Shown here piece after piece: positions 48,932 through 59,297 of a stretch of DNA of 64,000 nucleotides; position 1 is the first letter of the stretch; each line of letters starts with the position of its first letter. The notes under the pieces are model-generated. The model saw only the letters and a program-made list of their open reading frames with translations. It was not told where the DNA came from and searched no databases. Origin of the DNA: Paratinospora sagittata. Its lineage: Eukaryota > Streptophyta > Magnoliopsida > Ranunculales > Menispermaceae. Location: assembly GCA_035771175.1 (NCBI GenBank), contig CM069590.1, positions 53,034,024-53,098,023 on the forward strand, read 5' to 3'. A program made the position numbers and the translations under genes.

Positions 48932-50401
48932 CCTGATCTCTCTTTCTGGATTTGGGTGTTTGATGTATCTCTTCAATTACAAGTCTCAAGTTGTGTGCGA
49001 AAGCCTAAGGTTCAACGTCCCTTTATATCTATATAATAATGAGGACCATGAGTTATTGCTTTATGGTGTTGGCAAATAACCAAATCATTTGAGTAGGATT
49101 TGATTGGCCTTTTTATTTATTTTATGTAAACATTTAAATGTCTTTCTCATTTTCTATTGTTTTTTAGGATATGATTTCCATTAATCTAAGTTAATTACAA
49201 GTTCAAAGCATATCAAATATCTTTTCCATTATATATATATATAATTATTTTTTTTCCATCAAACGTGTTCTACATTAACCTTTTTTTAAAGAATATATTT
49301 TGAGCATGTTAACCTTGTTTTGTATAGTCTCATCAACGGGTGTATACATGTCCCTATATATACTAATAATATTAAAGAAATTAAAAACTTTACACTATTT
49401 GTTATAAATTAATATCACATCAGTTTTATCACTTAAACTTATCTAACCAATATAATTTTTAATAAATTTAAATTTGATGTGGAAGTTATTCACATTAGAT
49501 TTGTAACAAATAGTATAGAATTTTTAATCTCTTTAGTATTTTTTTATACATAATTCACGACACGATTTTCAACCACTTCATCTTGTTCAATGGTCATTAA
49601 GCATCACTCTCTGTCTATTCTAAATAATAACAGTGCCTTTAACTTGAATAGATATGTGAGTTGCTCCCAAAATTACTAATACCAGTCATCAACAGAGAAA
49701 ATCTAAATTCAGCTAACTTGAAAAAAGATATGTGACCAATCTATTATGAAACCACCATTTTCTTTGTTTGTTTGTTTTTTTTTTTTTTTTTTTTATATAA
49801 GAAAATGCTTAAGTGATATGGATAGAGGTTGGGTTTAGGTCCTGTACTTAAAAAGTATGCAAATTACCACAATTGTCCACTCATTTGTTGCCACGTTGAA
49901 TGCAGAGTGTTGAGAAGTCCCCGTCATGGCAACTTTTATAAAGCTAATTGGGCGCCCACCATTATTATTACTGGCCACATATAATTATGAGGGATGTAGC
50001 CGGATCGAAAACTTCGTACGTTCGTTACAAATCAATATAACATTAATTTTATGACTTAAATTTATTTAAATAACATAATTTTTAATAAAAAAATTTAATG
50101 GGAAGTTATCAACATTAAATTTGTAGCAGTTAATATATGATTTTCAATCTCTTTAACATTTTTTTATAATTATTTTTATTAATAAAAAAAATTATAATAT
50201 TATGTGATAGTATGTAGTGTACCATCTTTTAACCATTTAAAAATAATAATAATTTCCCATATTTTATGGCGCAAACAACAGCACATGTTATGATGAAAAA
50301 TAATAAAAACAGTTGGCCTTTACTAATTAAGAGACCACCGTGTCCTTGATTACTTTGTTCGTAATAGCTCCAGATTCTTCCAGCTTTAGTTGCAGGAGAA
50401 A
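48932..50401. other. Intergenic, loci 5-6
   Basis: Contains the MITE at 49368-49540, a related decayed copy at about 50005-50163, and a T run near 49770-49790. The last ~200 bp should be the promoter of locus 6; no TATAAA at the -100 position was evident. Confidence 0.5.
49368..49540. mobile_element. MITE, same family as 34729-34901
   Basis: Terminal inverted repeats of about 40 bp: left AATATTAAAGAAATTAAAAA..., right (reverse complement) AATACTAAAGAGATTAAAAA, followed on both sides by a CTATTTGTTAYAAAT-like block. The GATGTGGA core is shared with the copy in locus 3. Confidence 0.65.
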
Positions 50402-52079
50402 ATGGCAGAGACGAGTAAGATTTTGGTAATAGGAGGGACTGGGTACATTGGAAAATATATTGTTGAAGCCAGCGCCAAATTGGGTCATCCCACCTTTGCT
50501 TTGGTGCGAGAAAGCACAATTCAAGTGAAGGAGAAGCTAATAGAGAGCTTCAAAAACGCAGGCGTTACCTTTCTCTTGGTTATTATTATATTCTACATAT
50601 ATATTTTTTCATGTTTTAAGTTTAATTATGTAGGAAATGAGGGCTAGCTGAGGATATACGGAACGTGTTTGATTAATTTGCAGGGAGATTTGTATGATCA
50701 TGAGAGTTTGGTGAGGGCGATTAAACAGGTGGACGTGGTGATCTCGACAGTTGGGAACTTAAAGTTGATAGAGGATCAGGTTAAGATTATTGCTGCCATT
50801 AAAGAAGCTGGAAATGTTAAGGTAATTTATAACGATCTCTGATTATTGGAATTTTTCCTCAATTGTTTCATTTGCTTGTCTTGTGCATACCCTATTAATT
50901 GGTAAACTCGTTTTAGGGTCTTAATTAATTATTCTATGATCGAGTTTTCTTTTTTTTCTTGTAATTAAGGACCCAAAATAAATAATTTTTTGGGTTATTT
51001 GACATTATAAGTGAGATTTCTCACATTTCAAATCTTGAGATTTCTAGAGATTCTTCCCATCAGAGTTCGGAAACGATGTGGATCGCACTCATGCCGTTGA
51101 TATTGCAAAAACTTTGTTTGAAACTAAGATTCAAATTCGTCGAACTATTGAGGCTGAAGGGATTCCTTACACATATGTCTGCAATTTCTACTCCTCCGGC
51201 CATTTTCTGCCATCGTTGCTACAGTTAGGAGCCACAGTGCCCCCAAGAGAAAGAGTTGTCATCTTAGGGGATGGAAATAAAAAGGGTATGTCTATGTCTA
51301 TATGTACATTTTTTTAGAATATTAGTCTTTGTGCTTATCTTTACGTTGTTTCTAATGTCCTACATAATTAATCAGCTGTTTTTAACAAAGAAGAAGATTT
51401 TGCCACTTACACCATCAAAGCAGTGGATGATCTAAGAACCTTGAATAAGATCCTTTACGTTAAACCCCCAAAAAATATTTACACGTACAACGATTTAGTA
51501 TCGCTGTGGGAGAAGAAGATTGGCAAGACCCTTGAAAGGATATACATGCCAGAGGAGCAAGTTCTGAAAAATATACAAGGTTAGTGAATTAAGCAGATGT
51601 GCCTATTCTTGAGAGCTATAGCTTTTGTGTCAATTTATAATATGATATTAATTAGAGCCTTATTATTTTAGAGGGTCCTATGTTGTTCAAACCTCCTCAG
51701 GAGCTAGCACGTTTTTTTTATTTATCTCATTTATTAATTATGTCTCTCGATCCTTCCTTCTAGTTATAATACAACTTTTACGTCAAACGGATTCTAACAT
51801 TAATATTATTCCCTTTGACGTTTTAATATATCCTGGACCCTTCGAATAAAATTTCTTAAATGGCTTAGCTGAGGGACTTTTTGTTAATTTGCTGATGTTA
51901 ATGATGCAGAGGGCTCATTTGAAGAGAAGAAATTTTATTCCATGGGGCACTGTGTTTTGGTGAAGGGCGACCAGACATACTTTGCGATCGAGCCTTCATT
52001 TGGAGTGGAGGCATCTGAGCTTTATCCTGAAGTGAAATACACCACTGTGGATGAATTCTTGGATCAGTTTGTCGTCTGA
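50402..52079 (+). CDS. PCBER: Phenylcoumaran benzylic ether reductase-like, locus 6; 5 exons
   Basis: Exons are 50402-50578, 50684-50821, 51048-51285, 51376-51579 and 51910-52079 (927 nt, 308 residues). The NADPH loop is GGTGYIG and the catalytic Lys about 132 (FETKIQIRR). Compared with locus 4, exon 1 is two codons shorter, exon 2 has one extra codon (NLKLIEDQ) and exon 5 one extra codon before the stop (QFVV). The pocket segment reads YTYVCNFYSSGHFLPSLLQ, which departs from the NFFAGYF consensus, and VDDLRTLNK replaces VDDPRTLNK. Splice sites and frame are intact, so the gene should be functional, possibly with altered substrate preference. It is closest to locus 5 in exon 1 and exon 5 sequence. 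Confidence 0.92.
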
Positions 52080-52564
52080 GTATGCCTTTGTTGCTGAATT
52101 ATTGGTATTGTTAAACCTAATTATTAATTCCAAACTTTACATGGAAAATAAATGTTACTTATAATGTGGTACATGGGCCTACGAACCCTCTTAATATTGC
52201 AAGTATTCTCTAGACTCGGTTTTATGAGCCTACTTACTGGCTAAGCATTAAAAATAGATATCTATATATTATCAGAAGGTTTTTTCACATAAAACACTAA
52301 ATATTAAAAATTCATAAATATATTAATTTGAGAATTATTATTATTTTCAATTTTAAATTTTGCATTCACTGCAGTATCTAAATTTAATATACACATTCAA
52401 AACATAATTTCGCAATATCATCTCCAATCACATGTTTTACACGATTAACATTGTCCCACACGGCCCCTCCTCTCCCTCGCTCCTAGACCTGGTCACTTCT
52501 TTGGTTACCTACGTACGTAATAAGCACCAGTTACCATACATAATAAGCACCAATATTCACGAAG

Positions 52565-52755
52565 ATGGAAGAGATGAAGAGCAAAATTTTGATTATAGGA
52601 GCGACGGGGTACATTGGGAAGTTCATTGTGGAAGCAAGCGTGAAATCTGGGCATCCGATCCGACCTTTGCATTTGTTAGAGAAATCACTGTTTCTGATCC
52701 AACCAAGGCTATTCTCATCAAAAGCTTCACCAGCTCCGGTGTTACTCTCCTCCAT
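52565..52755 (+). pseudogene. Orphan first exon of a PCBER-like gene, locus 7
   Basis: Starts MEEMKSKILIIGATGYIGKF and matches exon 1 of the array to the GTACGT donor at 52756. A tandem 5-bp duplication (CATCCGATCCGACC, about 52653-52666) shifts the frame after SGHP. No exon 2-5 match was found in the following DNA, so only the first exon remains. Confidence 0.85.
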
Positions 52756-55069
52756 GTACGTCTCGTGTAATCAAATTGACCTTCTCTCTTAATTTGTACT
52801 ACACCACTCAGAATTCTGCCCCTATAATGATAATAAAAATCTAATAAATCAGATGTACTACACCATTCAGAATTCTACCCCTGTAATGATAACAAAGTGC
52901 CTAATTAGTAATCTCATTTTCTTCCTTTTTTAAAAAAAAAGAAAAGAAAAGAAAAGAGAGTCAATTTCATTGAATGAGATGTTCATATGCAAAGGTTTTA
53001 AAGCATAAAACCCTTTGAAAAGCTAAAATTATATATTTGTGTGTGTGAGTTGGATTTTTTTTTCCAATTTCAAAAAGGAAAAACAAAAGACAGTCATGTT
53101 AATTATAAAAAAAAGACCCATTATCATTGAATGAGTTGTTGAAGTCTAAACACCCAATGCATGAACCACTTGACTACTTACACTTAAAAAAAAAAAAAAG
53201 CCCCTGTATGTTTAAGGCCTTTTTTTTTCCTTCTCTCATTCACCATTCTCAACCTCAAGAGGAAAGTGATATGAAAAGACTCGCTTTAATTGAATAAGAT
53301 GTTGAAGCCCAAGGCTCTAATTCACGAAACCCTTTTCATACCCACAATTTAAAAAAAAAAAAAAAAAAAAAAATCTCATGTGTTTGTCGGTTTTGTTTTT
53401 TCTTCTATTCACTAATTACAACTTCAAATTCTAATTTAATGAACACATGCCTAAAGCATGTAGTTTTTTCACGTTACAATAGGGCTATAGCTTGGAGAAA
53501 AGAAATCCCCATCATCATGTATTTGATAAAATAAAATAAAATAAAAAAGTAGCCAAGAATTAGATGGGTTTGATAAAGGATGACAACAGAAAATTATGAC
53601 ATTTTAATGGCTAATAAAATAAAAGGCATGCGACAACCATAGACAACTATAGATTACGTGGACCTCCATACTAGCAAATAGCATGGGCATACAAGCAAGT
53701 AAGCTTGAGGTAATTAAAAAGTGCATTGAGATGCACTATTATCTCAAAGTGATAAGAGAATGATGAAAAAAACCTACAAAACAAATATTGAATCGACATC
53801 TTTACTAGCAAATTGTAAAGCCTAAGAATATGCATACCAAATCAATATGTTGCTGGAATCAAACCAAAGCACAAGAAGGGAAAATAAATTTAGAGAAGGA
53901 AAAAGGAAAATCTGAAAGTCAAATTGAATCACAGGAATCCTAAATTAAAATAGGAAAGATTATAAAAGCTACATTTTCATTCGATGCTTGAATTTGAATT
54001 TGCTCTGCTGCATGAAGTATGAATTGGGGCTGGTGAGCTTCTCCTTCTTTCTGCCACGTAATAATGAGGTTAAGACTATCAATTAGTGAAAATCTCACTA
54101 GACAGGAACAAAATAACAGGCAATCAATGATTTCAAAACTATCTATAAACTAACAAGAAATCAATGTATTATCAGTCCATTACATATATAATTCAAATAG
54201 CTATGAAGATTTGGAACAAAAGGTGCAGTGAATGCATAAATCATAATCTACATGAGAATTTTACATAACAGAACAGATTGACTTAAAAAAAAATATCTGT
54301 ATAGAATTCCATTAAGATGTAATCGGTGTTTTTATAACAGGGGTGTGATCAGGTTTGCACCAAATCCCCATTTCTCACTTTTGCTATGCACAATAAAACA
54401 TTCTTCCAAGGAAGTTATAAAGCTAACTTCAAATTAGTATCATTTGCTCAATCCTTAAAAAAAAAAAAAAAAAAAAACCTACTTAGATATAAGGATGTCA
54501 TTCTTGCTCACAGTTATAAGAAAAGACGTACTTCAGCTTCATATATAGAGAGACCTGTTACCTTATTTCCTCTACCAATTCGTCAACTCTTTAATCGCCA
54601 CCTACGTTAGTCAGAAAACTATTTCGGCGACTAGCAAACCGACATTCACTGGAGATCAAGGCCCTAAAAAACCATCGAGTACACTCATCACAAATCCAAT
54701 CCCCAAATAAGCATAATCAATCAAGACCAAACCTCAGAACAAATCAATCAGCAAGTAGTAAAACAATCAATCGCGAAGTGATGAAAATTGGTTTAAAACC
54801 AGAAATCACAAGGTCATTAGTTCAAAACCAGAAATCGGTGTGAAGTGCGATACTTGCAAGTATTTTTGTTTCGGATTCTCGATGTTTCAATGCTCTGGTG
54901 CTATTGATTCTGCAAGAAATCGCGCAGAATCATGAACAAACTCCAACCAGACAGAACCAAACATAAACACTACATCAAATCCACTATAAAAAATTCATTT
55001 ATTTGGGCTTTTTCGCACAAAATTGAAGTGTTATTGTGAGATCAATCGAACAAAGTACAAAAAAAGAAA
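52756..55069. other. Intergenic repeat-rich DNA
   Basis: Two ~42-bp direct repeats lie at about 52795-52836 and 52854-52895 (TGTACTACACCA.TCAGAATT). Degenerate repeats containing TTGAATGAGATGTT-like blocks are at about 52960, 53125 and 53295, with poly(A) runs at 53185 and 53350 and another at 54457. No gene recognised. Confidence 0.5.
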
Positions 55070-55330
55070 AAGGAACCGCACAATCCCAAGAGCTCGAGGC
55101 CTTGCCGGACGGATTTTGCTTGCCAAATCGAAACGGTCTTGTCGCCACTGCAAGACTCTAACATCGCCGGAAGCCCCGCAGCTCCGGTGACCGTATTCCA
55201 TGCGATACTCCAAACCCTGTCGGAGTGACCTTCGAGCTTCTAATTCAACTCGAAATCTTTGCCGATTTCGAAGCAATCGGATTCCAATTTCGGAATCTAC
55301 TTCTTTCGTTCTTCTTCGATGATTGATTAT
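55070..55330 (-). pseudogene. CIAO1-like WD40 gene fragment (first exon)
   Basis: On the minus strand one frame reads KLEGHSDRVWSIAWN, then a short linker and SCSGDKTVSIWQA. This matches the first WD repeat of CIAO1/CIA1, the cytosolic Fe-S assembly scaffold. The codon before KLEGH is TAG where a coding residue is expected, and the similarity fades after about 55080 with no further WD repeats in the adjoining sequence. It appears to be a captured or duplicated exon. A CT-rich hairpin lies just upstream at about 55340-55380. Confidence 0.7.
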
Positions 55331-55558
55331 GCTAGCGATGATCAATAAATGAGAGAGAATTTATTGATCTCTCTCATTTTTTCTCGTTCCCTTTAATTTC
55401 TGAGAGAGAGTTTCAATGGTTTTTCGACAATTTCAGAGCTTAAGTTCTGCCCTTTATCTCAATAATATAGATAAAAAGTTAGTATATTATTAAAATGCTA
55501 TAAGGTTATTAAATGCCATAAATAAAAATGCTCATCGTTCCAACGTGTACTGCAAATA

Positions 55559-55830
55559 TGTTGAATATTCCAATAGTATATATATTTAGGTTATATAAAT
55601 ATATACACATTTTACATAAATTATGTAAGAGCATAGTTACACATTCATGAGAGAGTATAGTTATCTATTTCTACCTATAAATAAAAGAGGGATTTGAGAA
55701 AATGGCGTACCAAAATTTTTTAAGTTATAAGTTTTCTCTTGTAATCCTCTTGAAAAATTAATATTCATCATTTATATTGAAACAAAGTTCTGACAGTTTT
55801 ATAGCATGTTATCAGCACGAAAGCTCTGTC
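55559..55830 (+). mobile_element. Copia-type LTR with primer-binding site (remnant)
   Basis: TG at 55559, TATA-like CTATAAATAAAAG near 55674, and an end ...TATAGCA at 55806 followed directly by TGTTATCAGCACGA, a variant of the tRNA-Met primer site used by some plant copia elements. The following leader (to about 56294) has repeated GAAGTTAT/AAGCTAT motifs and is cut by the gypsy LTR at 56295. The LTR start is less certain than its end. Confidence 0.6.
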
Positions 55831-57013
55831 TAACCAAAGATTTTAATTATAAAAGGTATATTAAGATAAGATTTTATATATTTTTATTAGTCATTTATTT
55901 GATATATTTTCAGTTGTACTGGTATTTTATTTATTTATTTATTTTTATCTTGATTTCATAGCCTAAAGCTATGTAGAGAAATTCATATAGCATGAAACTA
56001 TATTGATGTTTTGTTTACATAACTTGAAGTTATGTAAATGAATTTATAGCCTTAAACTATTAATATATATATTTTTTAGCTAAGAGCTATATATTTTATA
56101 ACCGAAGTTATGTCATTATTTCATTTATTTATTTCTCTAACATTATTAACAATATTTCATGTGAAATTACATGAGTTTTGTCCACGGAACCTATATATTT
56201 GTAGATTTTTAAATTAGTCTGAAGCTAATATTATGTATTATTACATTAACATTGACACTAACATTAATATTTTTATTATTATTATGTCATTACTTGTGAC
56301 GACCCCGCGCCCCGGACCACCAACCCCGCAGGGAATGGCATGCGGAATGCCGGGGCGGGACGCCCGGCGTAGGCATCTCCAACCACTCCTCAACTCCCGT
56401 GAGGTAGTCGAGACCCTACAAGCCTTATCCCAAACAACGACATGATATCAAAATGTACTAAACAAAACTACCCACCGTATTAATCATCCAAGACAAGAGA
56501 TAATCCATAAAAATGAACCATAAATAAAATCATAATCCCTACAGTCCATTAAAATTGACATAGACATAAAATCTAAAATTGTGGATACAAATAAAAACTG
56601 TCATATGCCCACATAGTCTATCTAACAAGTCCCAACTCACCCATACTACAATGTGGTAAGTGTTATAATTACATAATCCAAAACATAATACTTCATAATT
56701 TAAAACACAATTCAATCAAAATGCCTCTCAACTCACATCGAGGCATTGGATTCTCTCGCAGGCAAGGCCCTCAAGATATGACTACTCCTTTGCCCTTATT
56801 CGGGACAGAAGGACCTGAAAGAGGAAAATGAGGGTGAGCCAACGATGCCCAGTGAATAGAATTCAAATATGCTATCAATACTCATCAATAAAAACCATGT
56901 ATGCATGTCAATGTGTAGCATGATTAAAAGCTCATAACATATATATATCAAGCATTTATAATAAGTTCGATGCAAGTAAAAGTTTATCAATTTGGATCCA
57001 CATTCCACATGCC

Positions 57014-57118
57014 TTGGGTTACTAGTCCACGTCTATTTCACCGTGCCGTTGATCCCAATCATGTTTATTTGGGTTACTAGTACACGTCTATTTCACCGTG
57101 CCGTTGATCCCAATCATT
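57014..57118. repeat. 55-bp tandem duplication inside the gypsy LTR
   Basis: Two units starting TTGGGTTACTAGT at 57014 and 57069, the second shortened, nearly identical. The same pair begins at the window edge in the right LTR (63938 onward). Confidence 0.85.
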
Positions 57119-58201
57119 TCCTTCTTAAAGCCCTCCTATGACAAGGTCAAGTCCCCCTATTAGCCAGATAGATGGGCCCAACCAAAGTCATAAGGTTTTC
57201 TCAAATCAATGCATCATTCAAAACATTAGAACACATTCATGCTTTCAACATACAATATATATAAGTGATATGATGACATAAATGATATAATCATAAGTGA
57301 AGTCTACTCACAACCAAGCCTCGCGAGAGTATTTAATCACACACGACCACCAAACCGAATCAACCCAATCAAGATCCTGAAACATACATCAATATCCTAC
57401 CATACATCAATTTCTATGCTCAATTACATAGACATTACAAATCAACCCTAAATCAGCCCACATATAATTAATAGGCCTAAATCCCATTTAATCCCATCAT
57501 TCAACTCAAATCACATGACTTAGGCCTCTAATGCATAGTTCTCATTCATAAACCATTCTATTAATCAAAAATACTGATTTTCAATTCCTTAGGCATAAAC
57601 ATGTCCAAATTTGGGTCACTTGATCACAAGTAGGCCTAACCCATGATATGGTCACAACCACCAAATCAGTAGCATAATCAACCCTAATCATGCTTAATTA
57701 AACATAAGTTGCATCAATTCAATGATTCTAAGCCAAAAGCATCAAAAGCCCTAAAATATGAAATTTTTCATACTTAGGCCATATTGTCGATTTACACTAG
57801 GTCGCCATGTTCAGCCATGTATATCACTGATTTTGCATCATGGGTTCATCCACAATGGCAACTAGGTCAACATAGTTGACATGCAAGCTATTTGGAAAGG
57901 TCTAAGTTCATATTCTAAATGTAGGTCTAATACAAACAACCCTACCAATTCTTCACATGTATTATTCTGTTCAGATGTATCAATCTACCAACAGAAATAT
58001 GTAATCACAAAATCAACCGTACAGACTGAAGTATGTGAAGAAACAAACCTTCTGTCCAAATATCAGCCCAATCCAACGGTGGACCGAAAAGATATGTATC
58101 TTTGATGAGCAAGTGTCTAATCAGACAGTTTCTCCTTTCCTGCTGCAAATACCCAAACTCAGATGGCTATATCACACAAAATAATTAACGTATAAATATT
58201 T

Positions 58202-58600
58202 CCACCGTTCAGAATACAGAAATATCTGTTGTAAACTACATACCCAAATTTTATATCCATCCAACGGTACGTTGAGGAGATCTACAAGTTTTACCGAAAC
58301 GGAACGAGAAACCCAGAAATTCCGACCAGCTTTGTTTCAGAGGTTATATCTCTTAGTACAAGCTTCTAATTACGATCTCCACCGTTCAGAATGTATAAAT
58401 ATCAGTTATAAACTATATACCCAAATTTGATAACCATCTAACGGTAGATTTAGGAGATCTATAAGTTTGAGCGAAACAGTGCGAGAAATCCAGACTTTCC
58501 GGCCAGCTTTGTTTGAGAGGTTAGATCTCTCAGAAGAAACCTCTGATCAAGATCTCCACCGACCAGAATGAAGAACCATAAGCTACGAACGTGCTGACAA
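58202..58600. repeat. 177-bp tandem repeat inside the gypsy LTR
   Basis: Units begin CCACCGTTCAGAAT at 58202, CCACCGTTCAGAAT at 58379 and CCACCGACCAGAAT at 58556, exactly 177 bp apart. Two full diverged units and a partial third are present, each with an AACGGTA and a GAGAGATC-like block. Confidence 0.82.
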
Positions 58601-59254
58601 AATTTGAGCTCAATCTGACCGTAAATTCCAAAGATCCACTTCTTTGATGAAAATCTCGCAGGGTTCTTACTCCTGCAACTCTCTCCTTCTTTCTCTTCTT
58701 CTTTCCTTTCTCTTCTTTTCTTTCTCTTCTTCTTTCTTTTCTCTCCACTCACCTCTTTCTAGCACTTCCTTGATTCCCTCCTTGATTGTCTCCTTGATTC
58801 TCTCCTTGTTTTCCTCTCCTTGGTTCCCTCCACTCATTCTAGCACTTCCTTGAAGAAGACAAGTGGGCATTGGACACTTGTCCACTTTCATGCACCAACC
58901 TTCACATGTGTTGGTCTCATACTACCCATACCAACCACATGTATTTTAAATGTCCAATCCATTTAATACACCAAATCTTCAATTTCATTTATCCTTTTAT
59001 TCCATCAATCCTAACCCATATCAATTCATGGTTTAATGAGCCCATGCATAAATAATAACATATGCATTAAACTTTAATTTAACATGACTCATATACAATT
59101 TATGATACATATTTTTATATACATTATCAAGCATTAACTATACAAACATTAAACAATCATCAAACAAACACCAAACATATCAAGGCAACACATAGAGTTT
59201 GGGCAAAATACAATTGAGTTATGGGCTAGATGAAATAATTTTTGGGGCGTCACA

Positions 59255-59267
59255 TCACACCCACCTT
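59255..59267 (-). other. Polypurine tract of the gypsy element
   Basis: On the minus strand AAGGTGGGTGTGA abuts the LTR start TGTGACGCCCC, as needed for plus-strand DNA priming. Confidence 0.8.
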
Positions 59268-59297
59268 AGAATGAACTTCGTCCTCGAAGTTTTAAGG

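Larger units (their letters stand above)
56295..59254 (-). repeat. 3' LTR of the gypsy element (2960 bp)
   Basis: Plus-strand ends are TGTGACGACCCCGCG and GGGGCGTCACA, i.e. TG...CA termini with matching inverted TGTGACG. Contains a 55-bp tandem pair at 57014-57118, a 177-bp tandem repeat from 58202, and a CT-rich segment at about 58676-58860. The first 782 bp match the visible right LTR except at 56723. Confidence 0.93.

Noticed and set aside
58459..58891. Several Lys/Glu-rich and Leu/Ser-rich open frames on both strands
   Set aside because: They come from the CT-rich segment of the gypsy LTR and overlap one another.
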